In this document: positions 1 through 9,235 of the stretch, piece by piece
How the letters are laid out: each line of letters starts with the position of its first letter
How positions within the stretch are numbered: the stretch's first letter is position 1
Assembly: GCF_001187435.1 (NCBI RefSeq)
Contig: NZ_LFXA01000007.1
Coordinates: 248,001 to 312,000 of the forward strand
Direction of reading: 5' to 3'
DNA length: 64,000 nucleotides
Source of the DNA: Streptomyces caatingaensis
Lineage (GTDB): Bacteria; Actinomycetota; Actinomycetes; Streptomycetales; Streptomycetaceae
The notes under the pieces: generated by a model
Told to the model about the DNA's origin: nothing
Databases searched by the model: none
Seen by the model: only the letters and a program-made list of their open reading frames with translations
Program-made: the position numbers and the translations under genes

Positions 1-51
1 TTTGTTAGTTTATCTCCGCTCTTTCCCGTTCGTCCGTGCACGGTTGGGGGT

Positions 52-2124
52 GTGGTGATGGCGGTTCCTGCACGTGAGGCCCGGCGGGCGGCTCGCAAGA
101 AGGCCGCCGTCGCGCGGGCGCCCGGCGAAGGGGACGCCGTCCGGCTCGACGGCGGAACCCCCCCTGCGGAGACGGTGGATGACGTCACGTCAGATGTCGG
201 TGAGCCTGGGGGCGGGCCGGCCGCTCAGGGGGAAGCCAGGCCGGACTACGACTACGCGACCTTCAGCAGACTCGCCGGCGAGCTGACCGAACCGCCCCCG
301 GGGGTCTACCGGGTGCGCTACCGCCGGCTCGTCCGCGGCGGACCGCGCGGTCAGGTGGCCGCGCTGCTGCTGGTGACGGCGGCGCCGCTGTTCTCCCTGG
401 CCCTGCTGGTGTGGCTGATGCTGCCCGAGCACTGGACGGCCCGGCCGTACATCAGCGGCTGGGAACGCGCCGGGGACCTCGTGCTGATCGCCTCCATCGG
501 CCTCATCGAGACGTTCCGCCTGGTCAACGTCATCTCCAACGCGCACGCGACATGGGTGGCGCGGGATCCGGTGCCGGTGCGGCCCCAGCCGGGGACCCGC
601 GTCGCGTTCCTCACCAGCTTCGTGCCCGGCAAGGAACCGCTCTCCATGGTCCGCGCCACCCTCGAAGGCGCCGTCCGCGTCCAGCACCGCGGGGTGCTCG
701 ACGTCTGGCTGCTCGACGAGGGCGACGATCCCGAGGTCAAACGGCTCTGCGAGCGGCTGGGCGTGCGCCACTTCACCCGCAAGGGCATCGAGCGCTGGAA
801 CCAGCCGTCCGGCTGCTTCCGGGCGCGCACCAAGCACGGCAACTACAACGCCTGGCTCGACGCGCACGGCGACGACTACGAGTTCATGGCCTGCGTGGAC
901 ACCGACCACGTGCCACTGCCCAACTTCCTGGAACGGATGCTGGGTTACTTCCGGGACCCCGACGTGGCGTTCGTCGTCGGGCCCCAGGTGTACGGCAACT
1001 ACACCACCGCCGTGACCAAGGCGGCCGAGAGCCAGCAGTTCCTCTTCCACGCGCTGATCCAGCGGGCGGGCAACGCGTACGGCGCGCCGATGTTCGTCGG
1101 CACCAGCAACTGCGTCCGGGTCGGTGTGCTCCGCCAGATCGGCGGCCTGTTCGACTCCATCACCGAGGACATGGCCACCGGCCTGGAGATCCACCGGCGC
1201 CGCAACCCCGCGACGGGGCGGCGCTGGCGCTCCGTCTACACTCCGGACGTCCTCGCGGTGGGGGAGGGGCCCTCCTCCTGGACCGACTTCTTCTCCCAGC
1301 AACTGCGCTGGTCCCGGGGGACGTACGAGACGCTGCTGCGGCAGTTCTGGCGGGCGGTGTGGAGCATGTCGCCGGGTCGGGTGCTCAACTACTCGCTGAT
1401 GGTGGCGTATTACCCCATGGCCGCCATGAACTGGGTGCTGGGCGTGCTGTCGTGCGTGCTCTTCCTGGGGCTCGGCGCGGCCGGAATCAACGTCGAGTCG
1501 CAGGTGTGGCTGATGCTCTACGGGGACTCCGCGGCGCTCCAGATCGGGCTGTACGTCTGGAACCGCCGGCACAACGTCAGTCCGCACGAGCCGGCGGGGT
1601 CCTCCGGGACGGCGGGCATGCTGATGTCCGCGCTGTCCGCCCCCATGTACGCCCGTTCGCTGGGCGAGGCGCTGCTGCGCCGGCGCTCGCGGTTCGTCGT
1701 GACCCCGAAGGGGGATTCCGCGAGCCCGGACCGGGTGGTGACCTTCCGCACCCACTTGACGTGGGCGGTGGTGCTGACGCTGGCGCTGGTCGCGTCCGTG
1801 GTCTTCAGCCATGTGCATACGGCGATGCGGGTGTGGGCGTTGCTGGGGCTGGCGACGACGTTGTTGCCGTTGGCGGTGTGGCAGGGGGAGGTGCTGGCGC
1901 AGCGGAGGAGGGGGGTGGTGGGGATGGGGGCTTCTGAGGTCCCTGGTGCGGCTGGGGGGGCTTTGGGTGGGGGCTCGGGGGGGTGCGATGCGTCTTCTGA
2001 CGCGTCCTCCGAGGGGGCTTCCGAGGGGGCTTCCGGTGGGTCTTCCGGGGCCGCCGGTGCCGCCGATGTCTCGGGGGGTTCCGGGGGGTCGGCGCGGCCG
2101 GTGGGGGAGCGGACGGCGGTGTGA
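52..2124 (+). CDS. Cellulose-synthase-like family 2 glycosyltransferase (CslA-like)
   Basis: Predicted membrane processive beta-glycosyltransferase. About 100 N-terminal residues are soluble, followed by two membrane segments (about 105-160), a GT2 domain and a C-terminal membrane block (about 455-630). The four GT2 signatures are visible: the Asp of DEGDD near residue 222, DTD near 283, TED near 371 and QQLRW near 416. The family joins sugars from a UDP donor while exporting the chain; UDP-glucose is the usual donor for Csl proteins. The last about 50 residues are a Gly/Ser/Ala-rich tail whose DNA is low in complexity. GTG at 52, GTG at 55 and ATG at 58 are all in frame behind a run of five G; ATG 58 has the best spacing. 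The convergent GH6 endoglucanase supports a beta-glucan role, as in Streptomyces cslA loci, but no GlxA-type oxidase lies inside the window. Confidence 0.88.
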   Translation: MVMAVPAREARRAARKKAAVARAPGEGDAVRLDGGTPPAETVDDVTSDVGEPGGGPAAQGEARPDYDYATFSRLAGELTEPPPGVYRVRYRRLVRGGPRGQVAALLLVTAAPLFSLALLVWLMLPEHWTARPYISGWERAGDLVLIASIGLIETFRLVNVISNAHATWVARDPVPVRPQPGTRVAFLTSFVPGKEPLSMVRATLEGAVRVQHRGVLDVWLLDEGDDPEVKRLCERLGVRHFTRKGIERWNQPSGCFRARTKHGNYNAWLDAHGDDYEFMACVDTDHVPLPNFLERMLGYFRDPDVAFVVGPQVYGNYTTAVTKAAESQQFLFHALIQRAGNAYGAPMFVGTSNCVRVGVLRQIGGLFDSITEDMATGLEIHRRRNPATGRRWRSVYTPDVLAVGEGPSSWTDFFSQQLRWSRGTYETLLRQFWRAVWSMSPGRVLNYSLMVAYYPMAAMNWVLGVLSCVLFLGLGAAGINVESQVWLMLYGDSAALQIGLYVWNRRHNVSPHEPAGSSGTAGMLMSALSAPMYARSLGEALLRRRSRFVVTPKGDSASPDRVVTFRTHLTWAVVLTLALVASVVFSHVHTAMRVWALLGLATTLLPLAVWQGEVLAQRRRGVVGMGASEVPGAAGGALGGGSGGCDASSDASSEGASEGASGGSSGAAGAADVSGGSGGSARPVGERTAV

Positions 2125-2889
2125 GACGGGTGTGCCGTGGCGGGGCCACGGGGGTTTTCTCCCCGCCCCGCCCTTTCACCGTTTCCCAGGGGCTGCGCCC
2201 CTCCCCCCACACCGCGCTCCGCGCGGTGGGCGGGGGCTGCGCCCCCTGCACCCCCGGTCGCGGCTCCGCCGCGCGTGGCGGGGCTTCGCCCCTGCGCCCC
2301 AGCGGGGGCTGCGCCCCTTGCGCCCCCACCGGCGGCTGTGCTCCCTGCGCCCCCACCGGGGGCAGCGCCGCCCCGCACTCCCTGGTCGCGGCTCCGCCCG
2401 TGGCGGCGGGATATCGCCTCTGCGTCCCGGCGGGGGCTGCGTCCCCTCTGGTAGCGGCTCCGCCTGTGGGTGGCAGGCTTCGCCCGGCGTCCCAGCGGGG
2501 CCTGCGCCCCTGCTGTACCAGGGGGGGGTCGCCCTCTGCGCCCCCACGGGGGCTCTGCCGTCGCCTCACCGGGGGCCGTCCCCCGTAGCCCCTGGTCGCG
2601 GTCCCGCCCGCCGCGGCGGGGTCTGCGCCCGCACCCACCGGCGGCCGCGCCCCTGACCTCGCCGGGGCCTCGCCCGCCTGCACCCCAGCCGGGGCTTCGC
2701 CCACCCTGCATCCCCGACGGGGGCTGAGCCCCTCTGCATCCCAGCCGGCGCTTCGCCTCCCGCATCCCCAGCCGGGGCTGAGCCCCCCGCACCCCCAACC
2801 GGGGCTTCGCCCCCACTTCCAACGGGAGCTTCGCCCCCGCACCCGGCCGACCGCGCCCACGCCGCCGGCCCCTCGACCGCCCGACGGGA
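2125..2889. repeat. Array of short GC-rich palindromes between convergent genes
   Basis: This stretch separates the convergent synthase and endoglucanase genes. It consists of many short inverted repeats of the type GGGGCTGCGCCCC, GGGGCTTCGCCCC and GCGGCTCCGCCGC, linked by C-rich spacers. The motif recurs every 20-40 bases from about 2188 to about 2840, more than fifteen times. Several long open frames cross it on both strands, but their translations are only Pro/Gly/Arg/Ala-rich repeats, so I call no gene. Related mini-hairpins occur downstream of the NlpC/P60 gene (27053-27165). Likely roles are bidirectional termination or mRNA 3'-end protection (inference). Confidence 0.75.
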
Positions 2890-3930
2890 TCAGCCCGTGG
2901 GCGGCGTGGTCGCGAGGCTCAGGGCGTAGGGTGCCCACCAGTGGCCGGCTGGGGGGGCGCCTCGGCAGGAGCCGTCGGATTCGCCGGGGCGTTTCACCCA
3001 TACCAGTGCATCGACGAGGGGGTCACCCGTGACGGTGGTGGGGGGTGTGCCGAGGGCGCGGCCGGGGGGGTTGCACCAGGATTCGGGGTCGCCGGCTTGT
3101 GGGGGGAGGGGGCCGTTGCCGTTGCGGCTGGTGTCGATGACGTAGTGGGCGCCGCCGAGCAGGGCGGAGAGCCGGCTCCCGTAGGCGCGGGTGACCGGTG
3201 TCGTGTGGAAGTTGGAGACGTTGAGGGCGAAGCCGTCCGCGTCGCCGACGCCGGAGCGGCGGAGCAGGTCGGCCAGGAGCCGCTGGTCGGAGATCCAGCC
3301 GGCGTTGCCCGCGTCGAGGTAGACCGACGTGCGGGGCAGCGACTTGAAGGTGCGGACGGCCTCGGCCAGGAGGGCCGGCCGCTCCCGGGCGGCCTCGGCG
3401 GGGGCGACGCAGCCGGAGGCCAGGTGCGCGACGGCGTCGGGTTCCAGGACGACCCAGGCGCGGCGCGGGCCGATGCCCGCCGCGGCGCGGGCGACCCACC
3501 TCCGGTAGGCGTTCGCGTCGGGCGCCCCGCCGGAGGAGTACTGGCCGCAGTCGCGGTGCGGGATGTTGTAGGCGACCAGGAGCGGGACGCGGCCGGCCCG
3601 GGCCGCCTGGCGGGTGACCTGTCGCGCCTGGTCGTAGGGGTCGTCGCCGGTGAGCCACACCGCCGTCGGCCGGTCGGAGATGCGGTGCAGGGCCTCCGCG
3701 TCGGCCTCCCGCCCGCGCTCCTGCCAGACGCGTGCCTGCCGGGCCGCGAAGCCCTGGGGCTCCACCCAGAACGGCGACGGCGCGGCCGTACCGGCGTCCG
3801 TGACGTCCGTGGCGTCCGCGGCGGCGGCGAAGATCGGCAGGCACATCGTGCCCGCGCTCGCCAGCAGGACGGCGCCCCGCCGGGCAGCGAGGAAAATGCG
3901 GGCCGTACGCGGCCGGTGCATGGACTCCAC
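2890..3930 (-). CDS. Secreted glycoside hydrolase family 6 endoglucanase
   Basis: Hydrolyses beta-1,4-glucan outside the cell by the inverting GH6 mechanism. Residues about 1-40 form a signal peptide with a long hydrophobic stretch ending in an Ala-rich cleavage region. GH6 landmarks are clear: the YNIPHRDCGQYSSGG block near residue 120, VLEPDAVAHL (catalytic acid region), the DTSRNGNGP block and the C-terminal WVKRPGESDG motif. At 346 residues it is a catalytic domain with no carbohydrate-binding module. GTG 3930 and ATG 3921 are both possible starts, each close to a GGAG/AAGG element. It converges on the cellulose-synthase-like gene, which suggests trimming or release of that glycan (inference, by analogy with CslZ). 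Confidence 0.9.
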   Translation of the reverse strand: MESMHRPRTARIFLAARRGAVLLASAGTMCLPIFAAAADATDVTDAGTAAPSPFWVEPQGFAARQARVWQERGREADAEALHRISDRPTAVWLTGDDPYDQARQVTRQAARAGRVPLLVAYNIPHRDCGQYSSGGAPDANAYRRWVARAAAGIGPRRAWVVLEPDAVAHLASGCVAPAEAARERPALLAEAVRTFKSLPRTSVYLDAGNAGWISDQRLLADLLRRSGVGDADGFALNVSNFHTTPVTRAYGSRLSALLGGAHYVIDTSRNGNGPLPPQAGDPESWCNPPGRALGTPPTTVTGDPLVDALVWVKRPGESDGSCRGAPPAGHWWAPYALSLATTPPTG

Positions 3931-4035
3931 CCTTCACCTGGGCAACAGGGGTCCGCACCAGCCTCGAATATGGCGGGTCGTCAGGTTTTGTTTTGCTGCG
4001 CCGGACGGGTCGGGCACTGTGCCGTCCGGGGGAGT

Positions 4036-5097
4036 TCAGCCGCCCAGGACCTCCGCGAGGTCGTAGTTCACCGGCTCCTCCAGCTGCGCGTAGGTGCAAC
4101 TGCGGGGCTCGCGGTCGGGGCGCCAGCGGCGGAAGCGGGCCGTGTGCCGGAAGCGGTCGCCCTGCATGTGGTCGTAGGCCACTTCACAGACCCGCTCCGG
4201 ACGCAAGGGGAGCCACGAGAGGTCCTTCTTGCCGCTCCACCGGCTGGGGCCGCCCGGCAGCCGGGACGCCGCCTGGGCCTCCGCGTCCGCCCAGTCCTCC
4301 CAGGGGTGGCCCTCGGCGGTGGGCATCCGCAGGGGCGCCAGTTCGTCCATCAGCTCACGGCGGCGCTTCATGGGGAACGCCCCGCAGACGCCCACGTGCT
4401 GGAGCCGCCCGGCGTCGTCGTACAGGCCCAGCAGCAGCGAGCCGACCACCGGGCCGCTCTTGTGCGGGCGCAGGCCCGCGACGACGCAGTCGGCGGTCCG
4501 CTCGTGCTTGACCTTGACCATGACGCGCTCGCCCGGGCGGTACGGCAGCTCCGGCGGCTTGGCGACGACCCCGTCCAGGCCCGCCCCCTCGAAGTGCTCG
4601 AACCAGCGGCGGGCCTCCTCCAGGTCGTAGGTGACGGGCGCGGTGAACACCGGGTCGCCGGCGCCGCGCAGCGCCTCCTCCAGCGCGCCGCGCCGCTCGC
4701 GCTGCGGCGTCCCCAGCAGCGCCGCGTCCCCCAGGGCCAGCAGGTCGAAGGCGACGAACCCGGCGGGGGTGGTCCCGGCCAGGTGACGCACCCGCGAGGC
4801 GGCCGGGTGGATCCGCTCCAGCAGCGCGTCGAAGTCCAGGCGGCCGCCGCGCGCGAGCACGATCTCGCCGTCCAGCACGCAGCGCGCGGGCAGGCGCTCG
4901 GTGAACGCGGTCACCAGCTCGGGGAAGTAGCGGGTCAGCGGGCGTCCCGAGCGGCTGCCGATCTCCACCTCGGCACCGTCCCGGAAGACGATCGCCCGGA
5001 AGCCGTCCCACTTGGCCTCGTACTGCATGCCCGGGGGGATCGCCGCGGCCGGCCTGGCCAGCATCGGCTCGACGGGCGGCATCACCGGAAGGTCCAT
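4036..5097 (-). CDS. ATP-dependent DNA ligase (LigC/LigD-ligase type)
   Basis: Seals DNA nicks using ATP. The adenylation domain has the KxDG lysine in EAKWDGFRA (Lys29), then SRSGR, LDGEI and DGVVAK blocks, followed by an OB-fold domain with VKVKHERTADCVV and the end motif RFRRWRPDR. The 353-residue length fits a stand-alone LigC-type ligase without fused polymerase or nuclease domains. It is divergent, 52 bp away, from a LigD-type polymerase gene, the usual arrangement of bacterial end-joining modules outside the ku-ligD core. No Ku gene is in the window. The start at 5097 has only a weak ribosome site. Confidence 0.9.
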   Translation of the reverse strand: MDLPVMPPVEPMLARPAAAIPPGMQYEAKWDGFRAIVFRDGAEVEIGSRSGRPLTRYFPELVTAFTERLPARCVLDGEIVLARGGRLDFDALLERIHPAASRVRHLAGTTPAGFVAFDLLALGDAALLGTPQRERRGALEEALRGAGDPVFTAPVTYDLEEARRWFEHFEGAGLDGVVAKPPELPYRPGERVMVKVKHERTADCVVAGLRPHKSGPVVGSLLLGLYDDAGRLQHVGVCGAFPMKRRRELMDELAPLRMPTAEGHPWEDWADAEAQAASRLPGGPSRWSGKKDLSWLPLRPERVCEVAYDHMQGDRFRHTARFRRWRPDREPRSCTYAQLEEPVNYDLAEVLGG

Positions 5098-5127
5098 GAT
5101 CCCGATTGTCCGGCGGGCGGCCCGGAC

Positions 5128-5149
5128 GCGCAGAACCTAGCGTGGCCGC
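5128..5149 (+). promoter_or_regulatory. Candidate leaderless promoter of the polymerase gene
   Basis: A TAGCGT -10-like hexamer lies seven bases before the ATG at 5150, with no ribosome site between. That is the spacing of leaderless transcripts common in Streptomyces. The whole divergent intergenic space is only 52 bp. No good -35 box was seen. Confidence 0.4.
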
Positions 5150-6172
5150 ATGGCAGAGACCCTGGAGATCGAGGTCGGCGGGCGGACGGTACGGCTGTCC
5201 AACCCGCACAAGGTCTACTTCCCGGAGCGCGGCTTCACCAAGTACGACGTCGCCCGCTACTACCTCGCCGTCGCCGACGGCGTCCTGCGCGCCCTCCGCG
5301 ACCGCCCCACCACCCTGGAGCGCTACCCCGACGGCGTGACCGGCGAGTCCTTCTTCCAGAAGCGCGCGCCCAAGAACCTCCCCGACTGGATCCCGACCGG
5401 CCGGATCTCCTTCCCCAGCGGCCGGTACGCGGACGAGATCTGCCCCACCGAACCCGCGGCCGTGCTCTGGGCCGCCAACCTCGGCTGCCTCACCTTCCAC
5501 CCCTGGCCCGTGCGCCGCGACGACACCGACCACCCCGATGAACTGCGCATCGACCTCGACCCCCAGCCCGGCACCGGCTACCCGGACGCCGTGCGCGCCG
5601 CCCTCGCCCTGCGCGACGTCCTCGACGGACTGGGCCTGGCCGGCTGGCCCAAGACCTCCGGCGGCCGCGGGCTCCACGTCTTCGTCCCCATCGCCCCGCG
5701 CTGGACCTTCGTCCAGGTGCGCCGCGCGGCCATCGCCGTCGCCCGCGAACTGGAGCGGCGCGCCCCGGACCGCGTCACGACCGCCTGGTGGAAGGAGGAG
5801 CGCGGCGCCAAGGTCTTCGTCGACTACAACCAGACCGCCCGCGACCGCACCATCGCCAGCGCCTACTCGGTGCGCCCCCGGCCCCGCGCCACCGTCTCCG
5901 CGCCCCTGCGCTGGGACGAGCTGGACAGCGCCCTCCCCGAGGACTTCGACATCGCCACCATGCCCGCCCGCTACGACCGGCTCGGCGACCTGCACGCCGC
6001 CATGGACGACCACCGCTGCGCCCTGGACGCCGCGCTGGAACTGGCCGACCGCGACGAGCGCGAGCACGGGCTGGGGGACCTTCCGTACCCGCCCGAACAT
6101 CCCAAGATGAGGGGTGAACCGACGCGCGTCCAGCCGAGCCGGGCGAGGAAGCGGCCGGATGGCGGAGCCTGA
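5150..6172 (+). CDS. LigD-type DNA polymerase/primase domain protein (AEP superfamily)
   Basis: Predicted end-joining polymerase of the archaeo-eukaryotic primase fold, which adds nucleotides at broken DNA ends. Residues about 1-280 match the LigD polymerase domain: NPHKVYFPE near the N-terminus, metal-binding DLDPQPG near residue 137, SGGRGLHVFVPI near 168 and DYNQTARDRTIASAYSVRP near 225. The protein ends in a basic tail. It stands alone (340 aa), not fused to ligase or phosphoesterase. Its divergent neighbour is an ATP-dependent ligase, so the two probably act together in repair of breaks, perhaps in spores or stationary phase (inference). It appears to be leaderless. Confidence 0.9.
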   Translation: MAETLEIEVGGRTVRLSNPHKVYFPERGFTKYDVARYYLAVADGVLRALRDRPTTLERYPDGVTGESFFQKRAPKNLPDWIPTGRISFPSGRYADEICPTEPAAVLWAANLGCLTFHPWPVRRDDTDHPDELRIDLDPQPGTGYPDAVRAALALRDVLDGLGLAGWPKTSGGRGLHVFVPIAPRWTFVQVRRAAIAVARELERRAPDRVTTAWWKEERGAKVFVDYNQTARDRTIASAYSVRPRPRATVSAPLRWDELDSALPEDFDIATMPARYDRLGDLHAAMDDHRCALDAALELADRDEREHGLGDLPYPPEHPKMRGEPTRVQPSRARKRPDGGA

Positions 6173-6296
6173 TGCTCGGCCGAACGGCGGTGTCCCATGG
6201 GGGCGTTCACTCACTTGTCCCCGTTTATGGGTGGATCGACCGTGGAACTTGGGCAATTGCCCTGTTCCACCTCGCACACCACGTACAAGGAGTTCC

Positions 6297-6704
6297 ATGT
6301 CCAGGACATTCGTGAACCGCGCCGGACGCCTGACCGCGGGCGCGCTCGTCGTCGCGGCCCTCGGCGGCTCGCTCTTCGCCGCGCAGGCCCAGGCCCAGGC
6401 GTCGCCGGACGCCCCCGGCCGTCCCATCGGCACGGTCAACGCCCTCACCGGCGTCAACGAGCGGATGCATCCGAGCACCGACTCCTCCGTGCGCGGCGTC
6501 CTCAGACACCGGGTCCAGATCGGACTCCGCTGCAAGGTCCGCGCCCAGGACGTCTCCGGCAACAACCTCTGGTACCAGCTGCGGGACCGCAGCACCTGGG
6601 TGACGGCCAAGTACATCGACGGCGCCGGGGACGTCCCGTACTGCCGCAGCCTCACGCGCAGCGCCGTCGACCAGAGCATCGAGTCGCGCAACGCGATGGG
6701 CTGA
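6297..6704 (+). CDS. Small secreted SH3-like domain protein
   Basis: A 135-residue exported protein of unknown role. ATG 6297 sits behind a textbook AAGGAG with five-base spacing, so the longer open frame from 6114 is not used. The signal peptide (about residues 1-32) has a basic start, a hydrophobic Ala/Val/Gly core and an AQAQAQA cleavage region. The mature part has the feel of a bacterial SH3 domain: VNERMHPSTDSSVRGVL, a hydrophobic strand with one Cys, then NNLWYQL and TWVTAKYID. Such domains often bind cell-wall peptides. Two cysteines may form a disulfide. No operon partner is obvious. Confidence 0.75.
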   Translation: MSRTFVNRAGRLTAGALVVAALGGSLFAAQAQAQASPDAPGRPIGTVNALTGVNERMHPSTDSSVRGVLRHRVQIGLRCKVRAQDVSGNNLWYQLRDRSTWVTAKYIDGAGDVPYCRSLTRSAVDQSIESRNAMG

Positions 6705-6933
6705 CCGCCCCGTTCGCCGGCGCGCGGGCCCCGTCCGGAACCCCGGGCGGGGCCCGCGTCGCGCCGGGCGGGGACGAGGGGGGTCCGGGGCCCGCACGCG
6801 GGGAAGACACCGTACCGGCGTCGAGTGCGGTGGCGGCGCCTACAGTTGCCTCAGGTACCGCACGTGACGTGGGATCCGGCACCGGGCACCACGCAGGGCG
6901 CGAGCACTCGAACCGTCCGGAAGGAAGAACGCG

Positions 6934-8133
6934 TTGGACCACGTGACCCATGGCTGTGTTCTGTTGCTGGACGGCACCCCCGACCGGCGGCGGGGCCTGC
7001 TGCCCAATCCGACCGCCCACGCCGTCGCCGGCGCCCGGCCGCGCGGATTCCTCGCGGCGGGGACGGCCGACGTGGTGCAGCTCCCCGCGATGGCCGGGCC
7101 GCAGAGCGTGCTGGTCCACCTCCGGGACGCCGCCACCGTCCCCGGGCCGCTGCTGGTGTGGGTCACCGGTCACCTGATGGTCCCGGCCCGCAAGGGCCAG
7201 GAGGTGCACCTGGCGCTGCGCGAGAGCACCCCGGCCACCGTCCGCTACAACGGACTGCCCTGGGAGTGGCTCCTCCGGGCCCTGCGCGAGCACGCCGGGC
7301 CCACGCTGCTCGTCGTCGACGCCGAGGCCGACGACCGGGCGTGGCCCGCCGTCGCCGCCGCGGCCCAGGACGGGCGGCTGACCGCGGACGTGCCGGTGTG
7401 CGGCGTCGTCACCCCGAGCCCGGAGCGGCCGCTCGTGGAGGCGGGACCCTACACCCGGGCCTTCCTCACCGCGCTGAGCGTCGGGAACCCCGCCGGAGGG
7501 CCCGCCCTCGACCCCGCGCTCGTGCACCAACTCGCCCTCGGCCAGGCCGCGTTGCCCGACCGGGCGCTGGCCCTCCAGCGCGGGGCGGCGGGGGACGTCC
7601 TGGCCAACCCGGCGTACGCGCGGGCCTCCGCCGCACCGGCCGTCCCCCCGGAGCCCGTCGCACCGCCACCGCCTTCCGCGTCCGCGGCCGGGGAGCCGGT
7701 GCGGGACGCCGTCCCGCTCGCGCGGGAGGAGGACGCCCTGCCGCGCATCCTCGCCGCCGCCAACGCCGGGCGGCACAACGAGGCGGCCGCCATGGCCGCC
7801 GCCTGGGAGCAGCAGGTGCTGCGCCGGCACGGTCCGCAGAGCGCCGAGGCCGGGCTGTGGATCGAGGTCCGCGCCGACCTCGCCCGGCTGGCCGGTGACC
7901 ATCCCCGGGCGGCCGAACTGTGGATGTCCGCGGCCGCCAACCGGCTCGCCCGCAGCGGCCCTTCGGACCGCGAGGCCGTCGCGGCGCTCAAGCGCGCCCA
8001 CTACTGCTGGCAGCACAGCGGCGAGCGCGCTCCCCAGCTCGCGCCCGCGCTGCTGGCGCTGTGGGAGCAGGTGCCCGGGAACCCGGACGCCGCGGCCGAC
8101 GTGCGGGCGCGGCTCGCGGCGGCGACGGGCTGA
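6934..8133 (+). CDS. Hypothetical protein with C-terminal TPR-like helices
   Basis: A 399-residue cytoplasmic protein with no signal peptide or membrane segment. I do not recognise a catalytic motif. Residues 1-190 alternate hydrophobic strands and helices (LLVWVTGHL, PTLLVVDAEAD, VPVCGVVTP), suggesting an alpha/beta fold, perhaps distantly caspase-like (weak inference). A Pro/Ala linker near 230-260 leads to an Ala/Arg-rich helical region (about 270-395) resembling tetratricopeptide repeats. TTG 6934 is chosen because GGAAGGAAG lies six bases upstream; GTG 6943 is the alternative. Confidence 0.6.
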   Translation: MDHVTHGCVLLLDGTPDRRRGLLPNPTAHAVAGARPRGFLAAGTADVVQLPAMAGPQSVLVHLRDAATVPGPLLVWVTGHLMVPARKGQEVHLALRESTPATVRYNGLPWEWLLRALREHAGPTLLVVDAEADDRAWPAVAAAAQDGRLTADVPVCGVVTPSPERPLVEAGPYTRAFLTALSVGNPAGGPALDPALVHQLALGQAALPDRALALQRGAAGDVLANPAYARASAAPAVPPEPVAPPPPSASAAGEPVRDAVPLAREEDALPRILAAANAGRHNEAAAMAAAWEQQVLRRHGPQSAEAGLWIEVRADLARLAGDHPRAAELWMSAAANRLARSGPSDREAVAALKRAHYCWQHSGERAPQLAPALLALWEQVPGNPDAAADVRARLAAATG

Positions 8134-8139
8134 GCCGCG

Positions 8140-9144
8140 TCAGTCGCGGCGGGACGTCCACCAGCGCGCCTTGTACATCGCGCCGTGCAACAGACGCCTC
8201 GTGCCGTCCGGTTGATAGAGCGTCAGGACCGAGGTGCACCACGGGCACGGGTGGCCGGTCTCGGGACGGGCCACGAGGATCTGGCCCGTGGCCGGGTCGT
8301 CCCCCACGCTCTTGACGCCGGGGGCGCTGATCCGGGAGCGCAGGGGGTAGTCGACGAAGCCGTGCCGGGCGGTCGCGTACTGGTACACCGCCGACCCGGT
8401 CGTCACCCACAGGCGGCCGCGGTGGCCGAGGACGGGGGCCAGGTCGTGGCCGTTGCGCGTCGGGAGCGCCGTGCGGTGGGCGACCGTCAGCTCCGGGTCG
8501 TCGGGCGGGCCGCCGACGCGCAGGGCGAGCAGCTCGCGCCCGCCGAGCGCCCAGAGGAGCCCGGTGCCCGGGTCCCAGTGCACACCGTGCGCGCCGGGCA
8601 GCGGAACCTCGGTGTGCCAGGTGGCGCGCTTGCCGGTGGACGCGGCGTACACGCGGACGTAGCCGCCGGTGCTCGCGGCGACGGCGACGTTGCCGTCCGG
8701 GAGGAGGTCGATGCTGTGGGCGTTGCCCGTGCCCGTGTCGGCCGCCCAGTAGATCTCGCGGCCGGGGTAGCCGACGACGGCGGCCAGGCCGCCCGAGGCG
8801 GTCGCCAGGAGGTAGCGACGCCCGTCCAGCGTGCGGAGCTTGGCCTCGCTCGGGTTCTTCCAGGACGAGGCGGGGTTCAGGTCCGCCAGCTCCTCCAGAC
8901 CGTCCGCGCTCCAGGACCACAGCACGCCGCCGCCCCGGGGGTCGCCGGTGTCCCAGGTGCGCTGGCTCGCCTTGAGGACGTGGACGGAGCGGGTGGCCTG
9001 GTCGGCGGTGGCGATGGGGGTGGGGGAGGCGCGGCGCTCGGGGCGTGCGGGGCCGCTCGCCCGTGCCGTTCCGTCGGCGGCGGTCAGGGCGGCCGCTGTG
9101 GCGAGGGCGACCGCGAGCGCGGTGAGGAGGGGGAGGCGGGGCAC
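8140..9144 (-). CDS. Secreted DUF6528-type beta-propeller protein
   Basis: A 334-residue exported protein with a signal peptide of about 28 residues (LTALAVALATAAALTA core). The mature protein has repeated blades with Trp/Asp/Gly turns, including VLWSWSADG, AHSIDLLPDGNVAVAAS and GVHWDPGTGLLWALGG, which match the DUF6528 group of secreted propeller proteins. No catalytic residues can be named. Two cysteines (CPWC) near the C-terminus form a CxxC pair. It ends 6 bp from the stop of the convergent hypothetical gene, with no obvious terminator between. Role unknown; carbohydrate or surface binding is only a guess. Confidence 0.65.
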   Translation of the reverse strand: MPRLPLLTALAVALATAAALTAADGTARASGPARPERRASPTPIATADQATRSVHVLKASQRTWDTGDPRGGGVLWSWSADGLEELADLNPASSWKNPSEAKLRTLDGRRYLLATASGGLAAVVGYPGREIYWAADTGTGNAHSIDLLPDGNVAVAASTGGYVRVYAASTGKRATWHTEVPLPGAHGVHWDPGTGLLWALGGRELLALRVGGPPDDPELTVAHRTALPTRNGHDLAPVLGHRGRLWVTTGSAVYQYATARHGFVDYPLRSRISAPGVKSVGDDPATGQILVARPETGHPCPWCTSVLTLYQPDGTRRLLHGAMYKARWWTSRRD

Positions 9145-9235
9145 GGCGTCAGGATGCGGGCGGGGGGTGGGGCGGGGGTGCCGCGACGCGCGTGGTTGCG
9201 GCGAAAGAGGGAGGCGCCGCCGGGGACGCCCCGGG

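Noticed and set aside
1518..3001. Long minus-strand open frames crossing the hairpin array (434 and 398 codons)
   Set aside because: They are low-complexity Pro/Gly/Arg translations of repeat DNA, overlap the synthase gene antisense, and have no ribosome site or family motif.
2941..5541. 866-codon plus-strand open frame over the endoglucanase and ligase genes
   Set aside because: It is the antisense shadow of two well-supported genes; high GC removes stop codons from this frame.
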